Assembly: GCA_013286205.1 (NCBI GenBank)
Contig: JABDGD010000014.1
Span: 1 to 50,287, forward strand
DNA: 50,287 bases
Source of the DNA: Candidatus Firestoneibacteriota bacterium
Lineage (GTDB): Bacteria > Oederibacteriota > Muellerivitia > Muellerivitales > Muellerivitaceae
Direction: 5' to 3'
Position numbers and translations under genes: made by a program. The notes below the pieces were generated by a model that was given only the letters and a program-made list of their open reading frames with translations, was not told the origin of the DNA and searched no databases. Below, in pieces: positions 1-7,872 of the stretch (within the stretch, counting starts at the first letter, position 1; every line of letters starts with the position of its first letter).

Positions 1-108
1 CATGGTGGCGGTGGATACCCAGATCGCCGAGGTCAAAACCAGTTTGCTTTTGGCCATGGGGTCGAGGGCCTTTTTGAATGGAAAAAAATTATCGACGGAG
101 GCTCCACG

Positions 109-267
109 ATGAGTTTTCAGGACGCCGATTTCGGTAACCGTTACGGATTCTCCCCGCTACTAAGGTGGGCGGAGCCGGCGGGTCAGGTGGGTCGCTTATC
201 TAACCGGGGGTTTTCACCCTCTTATTTTTTCAATCAACCGCAAAAGCCTTTAGGAGTGAATTCATGA
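109..267 (+). CDS. Possible small ORF coupled to the HTH gene
   Basis: A 52-codon frame opens at ATG 109, seven bases after a strong GGAGG (97-101), and ends at a TGA that overlaps the next gene's ATG as ATGA (264-267). That geometry is typical of translational coupling. The predicted peptide is rich in Gly, Pro, Ser and Phe, has no signal peptide or membrane segment, and resembles no family I recognise. The body does not show clear coding bias, so the frame could instead be a leader of the following gene or chance. The rest of bases 1-263 holds nothing else I can support. Confidence 0.3.
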   Translation: MSFQDADFGNRYGFSPLLRWAEPAGQVGRLSNRGFSPSYFFNQPQKPLGVNS

Positions 268-689
268 GACCCATGGGAAGTTCAGCCGTACTGGAAGAAC
301 GCCGTCAAAAGGCGATCGAATTGCTGGGCCAAAATTTACAGCCGGTGGAAGTAGCGCGGATGCTGGGGGTGGACCGCCGATCGGTACGCCGATGGAAATC
401 CGCTTATATCAAAAACGGTATCGCGTCGCTGAAATCCCGCCATACTCCGGGCCGAACGCCTAAGTTGACAAATGACTTGAAAGGGAAAATATCCCGGCGG
501 CTGGAAAAGGGCCCGGCGAAGTTTGGCTTTAAAGAAGGACCCTGGACCTATACCCGTATCGCAAAAATGATTAAAAAAGAATTTGGCATTACCTATCACC
601 ATAACTATATCGGGCCCCTGATTCGGTCCATGGGTTGGAATGTGGGAAGACTTAAAGCGGTGGGACGCAGGGTGAAGTTAACCGCTTAA
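264..689 (+). CDS. IS630-type helix-turn-helix protein without a DDE domain
   Basis: 141 residues. Residues about 10-60 form a homeodomain-like helix-turn-helix (VEVARMLGVDRRSVRRW), and residues about 66-128 match the winged-helix region that follows it in IS630-family transposases (WTYTRIAKMIKKEFGI, then IGPLIRSMGWN). In a full transposase the DDE nuclease would follow. Here the frame stops at 689 and no D/D/E remnant is visible downstream. The start ATG 264 has AGGAG at 251-255. The 16 bases at 240-255 are identical to those before pstS. It is either the 5' remnant of an IS or a domesticated DNA-binding protein. The intact frame and good RBS slightly favour a working protein. Confidence 0.65.
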   Translation: MRPMGSSAVLEERRQKAIELLGQNLQPVEVARMLGVDRRSVRRWKSAYIKNGIASLKSRHTPGRTPKLTNDLKGKISRRLEKGPAKFGFKEGPWTYTRIAKMIKKEFGITYHHNYIGPLIRSMGWNVGRLKAVGRRVKLTA

Positions 690-847
690 GTGGGGTGGGG
701 CAGGGTACTAGGACATTAGATATACGAAAATTTAAAAACTAGTTTCAACAGAAGCTTTTGACAACGCCATTTTTAGCGGTCTTTCGTTTCGGTTTTTAGG
801 GTTTGGAAATTATATATAAATAATGTCCTACTCTTTGGTGAATGGTT
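690..847. other. Non-coding upstream region of porin 1
   Basis: No gene is visible between the HTH gene and the porin leader. The stretch contains TAGGACATTA at 709-718 and its exact inverted copy TAATGTCCTA at 821-830. It also has an AT-rich run around 808-825. The block from 706 to 750 recurs upstream of the second porin. Confidence 0.5.
706..750. repeat. Upstream repeat shared by the two porin genes, copy 1
   Basis: GGACATT (711-717) followed by an A/T-rich stretch ending in TTTCAACA (743-750). The same order occurs at 2834-2879 upstream of porin 2. The similarity supports duplication of the porin promoter region together with the gene. Confidence 0.5.
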
Positions 848-864
848 TTAACTCGTTCGTAACT
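848..864 (+). promoter_or_regulatory. Distal Pho-box-like direct repeat
   Basis: TTAACT (848-853), five bases, GTAACT (859-864). It has the same 11-bp period as the box next to the porin 1 promoter, about 50 bp downstream. It could be an accessory regulator site. It is weaker support than the proximal triplet. Confidence 0.4.
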
Positions 865-912
865 TTTGAGCCTCTTCCGCCGATCGAATTTTTGTTTAAA
901 AATAAGTCCTTT

Positions 913-966
913 TTAACCGACAAGTTACAAATCGGTAACAGCGCCCCTTCGAAAGCTACCTACAAT
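913..966 (+). promoter_or_regulatory. Pho-box triplet and promoter of porin 1
   Basis: Three direct repeats with exact 11-bp period: TTAACC (913-918), GTTACA (924-929), GTAACA (935-940). TACAAT at 961-966 follows after 20 bases and serves as the -10. There is no good -35, as expected for a promoter activated by a bound OmpR-family regulator such as PhoB/PhoP. The repeat matches the TTAACA-N5-TTAACA form known for Bacillus PhoP boxes. The same architecture precedes pstS and pstC here. Confidence 0.65.
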
Positions 967-1062
967 TCGTCTCGTTTTTAGTTGGTCTGAAAAACGAAGT
1001 GTAGTCCCGGGCTTGGGTTTTCCCTAAGAATCCAATTCTGGAAAAAATAATAAGGAGAAGCT

Positions 1063-2472
1063 ATGAAACGGTCTTGGTTAATGTCGCTGTTAGTAGCGGT
1101 GGCGTTGGTATCCCTGAATATGCCCGCGTTTGCCCAATCTGATTCGATGGAAGATTTGAATGCGGCTGTAGGTGCGTTGACGAGCAAAGTGAACGCGTTG
1201 GAAAAGAAGGGTCCTGCTGTGGAAATTCACGGGTTTGTTCAACAAGACGTGATCAATGACAGCACCCAGTCCTTCAACGAAACAGTGGGTGACGGCAAAG
1301 TCGCTCAAAACGGCACGGTGGCCGGTGATAACGGCTACACCCAGTATTCTCTCCGCAACTCGCGTATTTCCTTGTTAGCCAAAGACACTTTCGGTGGCTG
1401 GGCGACCAAGGGCTACATTGAGTCGGACTTTTTGGGTAACGGCAACGCGTTGGGTTATGCCGGCGCCGCTGGAACTGAAACTGAACAAAAATTCTTTAAC
1501 CAGCCGATCTTCCGTTTGCGCCACGCCTATTTGCAGGCTGACAACGATGGCTGGACCATCTTGGCCGGTCAATATTGGTCCTTATTCGGTTGGAACATGG
1601 ACTATGTTTTGGCGACTGTTTCTGAAGCGCCGACCATGGGTCCTTTGTACTTCCGTACGCCTCAATTGCGTGTTGCCAAGACCTTTGGCGATGAAAAAGG
1701 CATGCAGGTTCAGTTGGCTGCTTCCGCTGAAAAGCCGGATCAGATCGACAGCCAGGTTCCGAATATCAACTTCGGCCTTCGCTTAACTTTGAACGATGTT
1801 AAGGGTGAACTTTGCCAATCGACGAGCGCCCAAAAGCTGATGCCGTTGAGCATCGGTTTAGGCCTCCGCAACGCTTATTATTCCTGGAACAGCTTAACGC
1901 CTGCTGGCGGAGCTAACTTCAATTACAACCAGAACATGTGGGGCAGCGCGGTTGCTGCCGATGTCTTGTTGCCGGTTTTGCCGGTTGCTGAAGGCAAAGA
2001 CGATCCAAGCATCGTGATCACTGGTGAATGGACCGCTGGCGCGGGCGATTCAGATGCCTTTAACGGTGGTGGTTTTGGCGGCGGCGCGGCTTTGGTTAAT
2101 ACGGCTGCTCCTTTTACCAACCTGGATGGAACCATTGCTGGTTTCGTGGGCGGTAACTTCAGCCTGATCCAAGTTCAAAGCTTAACGGCGCAAATTCAAA
2201 TCGCCTTGCCGAAGAGCATTGGAACTATTTTCACCGCTGGTTATGGCGAAATCTTCACGCCGAACGGCCTTCCTTTGGGCGACAGCTACAACGACGACAA
2301 GACGATGTTTGTCAACGTGATGCAAGACTTCACTCCGGAAATCCGCGCGGGCTTGGAAGTTGCTTCCTATGACACGCATTATGGTTCTCCGTTTGGAACG
2401 AACGTCGCTCAGTATCCGCAATGGGATGCTATCGACAACCGCATTCAGTTGTCTTCTTGGTACCGCTTCTAG
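1063..2472 (+). CDS. Outer-membrane porin, first of a tandem pair
   Basis: 469 residues. A signal peptide spans residues 1-25 (cleavage after PAFA). A short heptad-like segment with repeated Leu/Val (about 28-48, EDLNAAVGALTSKVNALE) may be a coiled-coil stub. A beta-rich barrel beginning EIHGFVQQDV follows and ends SSWYRF, with the C-terminal Phe that the BAM complex recognises. AAGGAG lies eight bases before the ATG. The signal sequence and RBS are almost the same as in the next gene, so the two genes are likely old duplicates with diverged barrels. The Pho-box promoter and pst neighbourhood suggest uptake of phosphate or phosphorylated compounds, as for OprP/OprO. Substrate preference itself cannot be read from the sequence. 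Confidence 0.8.
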   Translation: MKRSWLMSLLVAVALVSLNMPAFAQSDSMEDLNAAVGALTSKVNALEKKGPAVEIHGFVQQDVINDSTQSFNETVGDGKVAQNGTVAGDNGYTQYSLRNSRISLLAKDTFGGWATKGYIESDFLGNGNALGYAGAAGTETEQKFFNQPIFRLRHAYLQADNDGWTILAGQYWSLFGWNMDYVLATVSEAPTMGPLYFRTPQLRVAKTFGDEKGMQVQLAASAEKPDQIDSQVPNINFGLRLTLNDVKGELCQSTSAQKLMPLSIGLGLRNAYYSWNSLTPAGGANFNYNQNMWGSAVAADVLLPVLPVAEGKDDPSIVITGEWTAGAGDSDAFNGGGFGGGAALVNTAAPFTNLDGTIAGFVGGNFSLIQVQSLTAQIQIALPKSIGTIFTAGYGEIFTPNGLPLGDSYNDDKTMFVNVMQDFTPEIRAGLEVASYDTHYGSPFGTNVAQYPQWDAIDNRIQLSSWYRF

Positions 2473-2507
2473 TCCAAGTTCAGTTTAAGGAAACGAAATT
2501 ATTTTTA

Positions 2508-2550
2508 GGGGCCGCCGCTATTGTCAGGGACGCGGTTGGCCCCTTTTCCT
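2508..2550 (+). terminator. Rho-independent terminator of porin 1
   Basis: GGGGCC (2508-2513) pairs with GGCCCC (2538-2543), with inner GCCGC/GCGG pairing, then TTTTCCTTTT. The loop contains TGTCAGGGA. A near-copy with AGTCAGGGA terminates porin 2. Confidence 0.75.
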
Positions 2551-2948
2551 TTTGCAGATTCCGATTGTCCACGCGGTGAAATTTCAAATATTCCAGCTGT
2601 AGATAAATATTTTCCCATCAAGTTTTCAAGTCCGACCCGGCCCCCCTTTTCCAGAAATCACGTATCAAGTTTTTCCAGCCGATCTCATTTTTTAATTTTC
2701 CATCAATTTGTCTAATTACCTTTCCGAGTGCGGTTTGTCTCCGAAAATAATTGGGTCGCTCTTGGTTGTGTTTGTAAGCATTTAGTTTGTTTTTCACTGC
2801 TTTAGCACCGTTCTGCCTATGACCGAATCATCTATAGGACATTGACTATATGAGATTTGAAATGATTATTTTTTCAACAAGTCTTGAAATGACTGAAATT
2901 CGGCAATAAAAGAATCGAATCGTCCAAATAGGTCATTCATTAAAAGTA
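2551..2948. other. Gene-free region between the porins
   Basis: No credible coding frame is present. A 64-codon open frame at 2521-2715 begins inside the terminator, has no RBS and has an atypical composition. The region carries the second copy of the shared upstream repeat (2834-2879) and a further TAGGTCATT at 2929-2937. Confidence 0.5.
2834..2879. repeat. Upstream repeat shared by the two porin genes, copy 2
   Basis: GGACATT (2837-2843), an A/T-rich stretch, then TTTCAACA (2872-2879), in the same order as at 706-750. Copy 2 is about three bases longer between the two anchors. Confidence 0.5.
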
Positions 2949-2962
2949 AAGTCCTTTGATAG

Positions 2963-3016
2963 TTAACAGTTATTTAACATTGGTGAAACGTTGTATCCGG
3001 CCCCAAACTGTAGATT
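2963..3016 (+). promoter_or_regulatory. Pho box and promoter of porin 2
   Basis: Perfect TTAACA (2963-2968), five bases, TTAACA (2974-2979). The best -10, TAGATT at 3011-3016, lies 31 bases downstream, one helical turn further than at the other boxes in this window. AAGTCCTTT (2949-2957) just upstream is also found just upstream of the porin 1 box (904-912), showing the two control regions are related. Confidence 0.6.
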
Positions 3017-3127
3017 CCCCCATGAAATTTTCCTGAGTCGGGTCTTTTTACGCTTTTCCAACACTTAGACCTTTTTGAACTCGAAGTACCCGATTCGGGG
3101 AGATATAAAAATTTTTAAGGAGTAGCT

Positions 3128-4522
3128 ATGAAACGGTTTTGGCTTTTGTCTTTGTTGATGGCCGTCTCGCTGGTAACCCTGCAAGTACCAGCTTTTGCTG
3201 CTGATGAAGATGCCACTGAAGATATGAACTCAGCTCTCGGCTCGATTAAGGGCCAGGTGACTGGGATTGATGCTGCTGTCAAGGGCATTGGTTTATACGG
3301 TGATGTTCGCGTGAAGTATTCTTGGAAAACGCAATCGGGTGTTGCCAACGCTGCTGGCACCGCTCAGGTTATTCCGGATCAAGATAACGAACAGATTCGC
3401 GCTCGTATTGGCGTGAAGAAAACCTTGGGTGATGTGACCTTGAACCTCCGTTTAGTGACGGATGCGACGGCCAACTATCCCAACAGCCAAACCCCTTCTT
3501 TGGGCGATGCCTTGGCTGATCAACCTGTCTATTTTGACACGGCGAGCTTGGCTTGGACTCCTGGTTTCTTGAACAAGCAAGTTTCTGTCGGCGGCGGTAA
3601 GTTCCAGAACGTTTTGGACTATACCCCGATTACCTGGGATGACACTTTGACTCAGGATGGCGCTTGGGTTTCCTTTAACTTGCCGGACACCAACACCACC
3701 TTGCGTTCTGTGTATATCGACTATGCCAACCCGCAAGCGACGAAGTACACCCCGGTTTTGACTCCTCCAGTTGTTGAAGGCCCGGCTGGTACTAACGGCG
3801 CTAATAACTCGGTGGATTCCTACATCTGGACCACTCAGTTGTCTCAATTGTTGAAGTTTGACAAAGACACTAATTTGAACATCACTTTGGGATATGAGTA
3901 CATTCCTTATGTGACTCAGATCAATGCTTTGTTGACTGCTGGCGGCGTTAGCGGAAACAACCTGACGGCTGATGGAATGGTTCTGGACTACGGTTCAGTT
4001 ATTCCTGACATTCAATTGGGTGAAGTTATCTTGACCCTTAACAACAGCTTTGGTGCGGATTTGCCGGCGAAGTGGACCTTGCATGCGATTGACAACATGA
4101 ATTCGTTCAACTTGCCGAACGCTTATTTGCAAAACACCGCTATCGCGGGTGCGCCGAAGAGCACTGGTTATTCGAATTTGTCGAACAACATGGGTTATTG
4201 GTTCTCAGTTGACTTAGGTAAAGGCGGAGATTCTCCGGCGAAAGACACTTTCACGGAACAATTGGCCGTTGCTTATGTCGAGCCGAACGCTCAGTTGTCC
4301 GTCTTGACTGACCACGATGGTAACTTCACGAACACTGAATACTTGCGTTCGAAGTTCAACTTCGGGTTGGAAAATGGCGTGAGCTTACAATGGAAAACTT
4401 GGGTTGCTTACCACGTTTATTATGAACCCACTATTGGCGACACGACCACGGCTAACAAGCTGGCGTCGGGTAACCAAACCGCTGAATGGATTAACTTCTT
4501 CTACGCGACTGCTTCTTTCTAA
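3128..4522 (+). CDS. Outer-membrane porin, second of a tandem pair
   Basis: 464 residues. The signal peptide (1-24, MKRFWLLSLL... PAFA) is closely similar to that of the preceding porin. A short helical stub (EDMNSALGSIKGQVTGIDAAV) is followed by a beta-barrel from about residue 55 (GLYGDVRVKYSW) that ends FYATASF. The barrel pattern, with conserved Arg-rich strands near NEQIRARIGVKKTLGDV, recalls the Porin_5-type putative porins, but that family call is tentative. AAGGAG lies eight bases before the ATG. It has its own Pho box upstream and its own terminator, so it is a separate transcription unit. It is probably induced with pstS under phosphate limitation. Confidence 0.8.
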   Translation: MKRFWLLSLLMAVSLVTLQVPAFAADEDATEDMNSALGSIKGQVTGIDAAVKGIGLYGDVRVKYSWKTQSGVANAAGTAQVIPDQDNEQIRARIGVKKTLGDVTLNLRLVTDATANYPNSQTPSLGDALADQPVYFDTASLAWTPGFLNKQVSVGGGKFQNVLDYTPITWDDTLTQDGAWVSFNLPDTNTTLRSVYIDYANPQATKYTPVLTPPVVEGPAGTNGANNSVDSYIWTTQLSQLLKFDKDTNLNITLGYEYIPYVTQINALLTAGGVSGNNLTADGMVLDYGSVIPDIQLGEVILTLNNSFGADLPAKWTLHAIDNMNSFNLPNAYLQNTAIAGAPKSTGYSNLSNNMGYWFSVDLGKGGDSPAKDTFTEQLAVAYVEPNAQLSVLTDHDGNFTNTEYLRSKFNFGLENGVSLQWKTWVAYHVYYEPTIGDTTTANKLASGNQTAEWINFFYATASF

Positions 4523-4607
4523 TAAGTCCTGAGTTGATCGCTGTAAGGCGTTCGGTTAATCACCGGGCGCCCGCTGATTTTGTACCCAGCCATGCGCTGG
4601 GGACAGG

Positions 4608-4650
4608 GGGGCCGTCCGATAGTCAGGGAATCGGATTGGCCCCTTTTCCT
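4608..4650 (+). terminator. Rho-independent terminator of porin 2
   Basis: GGGGCC (4608-4613) and GGCCCC (4638-4643), with inner GTCCGAT/ATCGGAT pairing, followed by TTTTCCTT. The loop AGTCAGGGA nearly matches that of the porin 1 terminator. Confidence 0.75.
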
Positions 4651-4670
4651 TATTAAAGGGCGATTTTCTT

Positions 4671-4714
4671 TTAACACAGCTTTAACAGGTTGGTTAGGGT
4701 AAATCGTTTAGAAT
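4671..4714 (+). promoter_or_regulatory. Pho box and promoter of pstS
   Basis: Perfect TTAACA (4671-4676), CAGCT, TTAACA (4682-4687), with a degenerate third unit GTTAGG at 4693. TAGAAT (4709-4714) follows 21 bases after the second unit as the -10. There is no consensus -35. The box-to-promoter distance is identical to that before pstC. Confidence 0.75.
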
Positions 4715-4764
4715 TCCCTCGCTTTATAGACGAAGTAAAAATCAAAAGCCTTTAGGAGCCGAAA

Positions 4765-5781
4765 ATGAAAATGAAAACGATGATGGTGGGGGCCTTGGTT
4801 GGGGCGAGCCTGTTAGGTTCGAGCCTGGCGCAAGCTGCCGGCCTCAATGGCGCGGGCGCTACTTTCCCGTACCCGATTTATTCGAAGTGGTTTTATGAAT
4901 ACAACAAGAGCAACGGCGTTCAAATTAACTATCAATCGATCGGTTCGGGCGGCGGAATTCAACAGCTGACCAACGGTACGGTGGATTTCGGCGCGTCTGA
5001 CGCTCCGATGACTGACGACCAGATTGCCAAAGTTGCCGGCGGTGTGCTGCATTTCCCGACAGTGGCTGGCGCTGTGGCCGTGGCTTACAACGTGCAAGGC
5101 GTTTCTAAATTGAAGTTGACCCCCAAAGTTTTGGTGGACATCTTCGAAGGTAAAGTCACCAAGTGGAATGACCCGGAAATCGCGGAGATCAATTCCTCTG
5201 AAACTTTGCCTGATCTGAATATCACTGTGGCTCACCGCTCCGATGGAAGCGGAACGACCAACATCTTCACGAACTATTTAACCAAAGTCAGCACAAAATG
5301 GGCGACTGACGCCGGTTTCGGCACTTCGGTTAAGTGGCCGGTGGGTGTGGGTGGTAAAGGTAACGAAGGTGTGGCTGGTTTGCTTTCGCAAATTCCGGGC
5401 ACCATTGGTTACGTTGAATTGGCCTATGCGATCAAGAACAACCTGACCTATGCTTCGATCAAGAACAAGTCAGGCGAATATGTGGCTCCTTCTGTCGAAT
5501 CCACCACGGCTGCTGCCGCTGGCGCGCTTCGCCGGATGCCGGATGACTTCCGCATGATGATCACCAACGCGGGCGGCGAAAAAGCTTATCCGATCTGCGG
5601 TTTCACCTGGTTGCTGGTTCCTAAGACGATCAAAGATCCAGTTGTTGGCAAATCTTTGACGGACTTCTTGAGCTGGTATTTAACCACCGGTGAATCCATG
5701 GCCGCTGATTTGTACTACGCGCCGTTGCCGGAATCTTTGATTGAAAAAGTCAAAGCCCAGATCGCGGACGTGAAGTTCTAA
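4765..5781 (+). CDS. pstS: Phosphate ABC transporter substrate-binding protein
   Basis: 338 residues, the usual length. A Sec signal peptide spans 1-24 (cleavage after AQA). The mature start LNGAGATFPYPIYSKW is the PstS hallmark, followed by GSGGGIQQLTNGTVDFGASDAPM, which carries phosphate-binding residues, and later SDGSGTTNIFTNYL. It binds inorganic phosphate in the periplasm and delivers it to PstCA. The RBS is TAGGAG. The start is ATG 4765, with 4771 as an alternative. It has its own Pho-box promoter and is followed by a strong hairpin, so it is probably expressed in excess over the permease genes. Confidence 0.96.
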   Translation: MKMKTMMVGALVGASLLGSSLAQAAGLNGAGATFPYPIYSKWFYEYNKSNGVQINYQSIGSGGGIQQLTNGTVDFGASDAPMTDDQIAKVAGGVLHFPTVAGAVAVAYNVQGVSKLKLTPKVLVDIFEGKVTKWNDPEIAEINSSETLPDLNITVAHRSDGSGTTNIFTNYLTKVSTKWATDAGFGTSVKWPVGVGGKGNEGVAGLLSQIPGTIGYVELAYAIKNNLTYASIKNKSGEYVAPSVESTTAAAAGALRRMPDDFRMMITNAGGEKAYPICGFTWLLVPKTIKDPVVGKSLTDFLSWYLTTGESMAADLYYAPLPESLIEKVKAQIADVKF

Positions 5782-5804
5782 GTTTTAGCTGAACGGTTTA
5801 TTCA

Positions 5805-5838
5805 AAGGCGGAAGAGGGAAACCTCTTCCGCCTTTTTT
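5805..5838 (+). terminator. Terminator after pstS
   Basis: A 13-bp perfect stem, AAGGCGGAAGAGG (5805-5817) with CCTCTTCCGCCTT (5822-5834), a GAAA loop and a T run. It separates pstS from pstC and may give differential expression. Confidence 0.9.
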
Positions 5839-5922
5839 GTTTTAAGGGCTAGAAGGCAGCAACCGCGAAGAAGTCCTTTGTTACAGAAGGGCCGTTTTTG
5901 CGTGGTTTTATTGGGTTTTTAT

Positions 5923-5966
5923 TTAACGGTTTGTTAACAATGACCCGGCGGGGGATGGCCTACACT
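5923..5966 (+). promoter_or_regulatory. Pho box and promoter of pstC
   Basis: TTAACG (5923-5928), GTTTG, TTAACA (5934-5939), then 21 bases to TACACT (5961-5966) as the -10. The permease-ATPase-phoU genes thus have their own Pho-type control separate from pstS. Confidence 0.7.
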
Positions 5967-6015
5967 TTACGGGCTTTGAACGAGTGTCCTTAAATCCATT
6001 AAAGAGTCTTATTAA

Positions 6016-6996
6016 ATGAACCCTTCCTTAGACGCGACAAAAGACACCCAGATCGAAAAACCCCTTCCTTTCTTTTCTCAAATGTCCCAGGCGGGTTTTG
6101 GCGACAAGGTGTTTCAAAAGTTGACCGCTTTCTTCGCTTTTCTGATTTTGTTTCTGGCCTGCATGACGGCTTTTACCCTTTGGCACGCTTCTGCCGACTC
6201 AATTCATAAAATGGGTTGGAAGTTTTTGACCACGTCAGATTGGGATCCGGTACAGGGTGTGTTTGGCGCGATTCCGTACGTGTACGGTACCTTGATGTCG
6301 TCCCTCCTGGCGCTTTTAATTGCAGCTCCGTTCGGCATCGGCATTTCGCTTTTCCTCACTGAACTGGCCCCGCAGAAACTTCGGGAGCCGGTGGCTTTTT
6401 TAGTGGAAACTTTGGCGGCCATTCCCAGCGTGGTTTACGGTTTGTGGGGTATTTTTCTTTTGGCGCCCTTCATGCGTGAGCATATTGATCCGCTCCTGAT
6501 TAAATATATTGGCGGGCCATTTTTTAAAGGACCTTCGACCGGGCTTTCGCTTTTTACCGCGGGTGTCATTCTTTCCATCATGATTCTTCCCACCATTACG
6601 GCCATCAGCCGGGAAGTGTTCGAATCTGTCCCTAACTCTTACCGCGAATCGGCCAAAGCTTTGGGTGCGACCAACTGGGAAACCATTCAACTGGCGGTTA
6701 TGAAGCCCTCTAAAGTGGGATTGCTCGGCGCCATCATGTTGGCTTTGGGCAGAGCTCTGGGTGAAACCATGGCAGTGACCATGGTCATTGGTAATCGGCC
6801 GGAAGTTTCGGCGAACCTCTTGGGTGCTTCGCACTCGATGGCCAGCGTTATCGCTAACGAGTTTTCGGAGGCGGTCGGTGATATTCACGTTTCGGCTTTG
6901 GCTGAGATTGGTCTTTTGCTCATGGTCATCACGCTGCTCTTAAACATCGCCGCGCATCTTTTGGTTTGGTTTACGACCTCAAAGTTTCAAAGGTAA
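6016..6996 (+). CDS. pstC: Phosphate ABC transporter permease PstC
   Basis: 326 residues with about six transmembrane segments and the MetI-like inner-membrane domain. The EAA loop that docks the ATPase is visible as SYRESAKALGATNWETIQLAVMK. The conserved TELAP and AAIPSVVYGLWGIF segments are typical of PstC. It forms the membrane channel with PstA. The RBS (AAAGAG, 6001-6006) is weak. The gap to pstA is 12 bases, and the gene heads a pstCAB-phoU operon. Confidence 0.95.
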   Translation: MNPSLDATKDTQIEKPLPFFSQMSQAGFGDKVFQKLTAFFAFLILFLACMTAFTLWHASADSIHKMGWKFLTTSDWDPVQGVFGAIPYVYGTLMSSLLALLIAAPFGIGISLFLTELAPQKLREPVAFLVETLAAIPSVVYGLWGIFLLAPFMREHIDPLLIKYIGGPFFKGPSTGLSLFTAGVILSIMILPTITAISREVFESVPNSYRESAKALGATNWETIQLAVMKPSKVGLLGAIMLALGRALGETMAVTMVIGNRPEVSANLLGASHSMASVIANEFSEAVGDIHVSALAEIGLLLMVITLLLNIAAHLLVWFTTSKFQR

Positions 6997-7008
6997 TAGG
7001 GAGACACT

Positions 7009-7860
7009 ATGTTTGATTATCAGACTTACCGCCGCTGGACTGACCGAACCATGGTGTTCTTGTGCGGGGCTGCGGCCTTTATCGCCATGATTCCACTGGT
7101 GAGCCTTTTAGCTTATGTCATCATTCGCGGTGTGAAGCGTTTGGATTGGACTTTCTTAACCAGCATTCCTACCCCGGTCGGTATTACGGGCGGCGGTATG
7201 GGGAACGCTATTGTGGGTACGATTACTTTGGTGATCATCGCCTGCTGCGTGGGTTTGCCGATCGGCATCATGGCCGGCATTTATCTTTCGGAATTCGGCA
7301 AGAAAAATAAATTCGCGTGGTGCGTGCGGTTTACAGCGGATATTCTCTCGGGTGTTCCTTCCATCGTGACGGGTATCGTGGCTTATACCTTGATCGTCAG
7401 ACCGATGCATAATTTTTCCGCTCTGGCGGGCGGCGTGGCTTTGGGTTTCATGATGATTCCCATCGTGACCCGCACCACCGAAGAATTGGTCAAGTTGGTG
7501 CCGCATTCCATTCGTGAAGCTTCCTGGGCTTTAGGGGTTTCTCAATGGAAAACCATTTTGAATGTGGTTATTCGTACGGCCCGCAACGGTATTTTGACCG
7601 GTGTTCTTCTTTCCATCGCCCGTATTGCCGGTGAAACCGCGCCTCTCTTGTTTACGGCCTTTAATAACCAGTTTTGGCCGCATGGCATTAATGAACCTAC
7701 CGCTTCCTTAACTGTGCAGGTTTTCACTTACGCGATTTCACCTTTTAAAGACTGGCAGGATCAGGCTTGGACGGGCGCTTTAGTACTTTTGATTTTGGTT
7801 TTGGCGGTCAATATGGCGGCAAAACTATTCTTTAAAAACCCGAGGCAATTGCTTCGTTAA
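7009..7860 (+). CDS. pstA: Phosphate ABC transporter permease PstA
   Basis: 283 residues, six predicted membrane helices. The EAA loop reads SIREASWALGVSQWKTILNVVI, and GGGMGNAIVGTI and LSGVPSIVTGIV are PstA-type segments. It is the second half of the phosphate channel. GGGAG sits just before ATG 7009. The gene lies 12 bases from both pstC and pstB, so the three genes are cotranscribed. Confidence 0.95.
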   Translation: MFDYQTYRRWTDRTMVFLCGAAAFIAMIPLVSLLAYVIIRGVKRLDWTFLTSIPTPVGITGGGMGNAIVGTITLVIIACCVGLPIGIMAGIYLSEFGKKNKFAWCVRFTADILSGVPSIVTGIVAYTLIVRPMHNFSALAGGVALGFMMIPIVTRTTEELVKLVPHSIREASWALGVSQWKTILNVVIRTARNGILTGVLLSIARIAGETAPLLFTAFNNQFWPHGINEPTASLTVQVFTYAISPFKDWQDQAWTGALVLLILVLAVNMAAKLFFKNPRQLLR

Positions 7861-7872
7861 GGGCTGGGAAGG

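Noticed and set aside
1..57. Possible minus-strand gene start (ATG at 57) with a hydrophobic N-terminus running off the window
   Set aside because: Only 19 codons are visible and no good RBS lies before the ATG, so it cannot be supported.
109..260. Riboswitch-like G-rich leader
   Set aside because: I could not match any known riboswitch core, and the block reads through as a short ORF.
2521..2715. 64-codon open frame after porin 1
   Set aside because: It starts inside the terminator, lacks an RBS, and its composition (Ser, Phe, Pro) is unlike that of the other genes.
6400..6888. 162-codon open frame antisense to pstC
   Set aside because: Antisense shadow of a well-supported permease gene; no RBS or recognisable domain.
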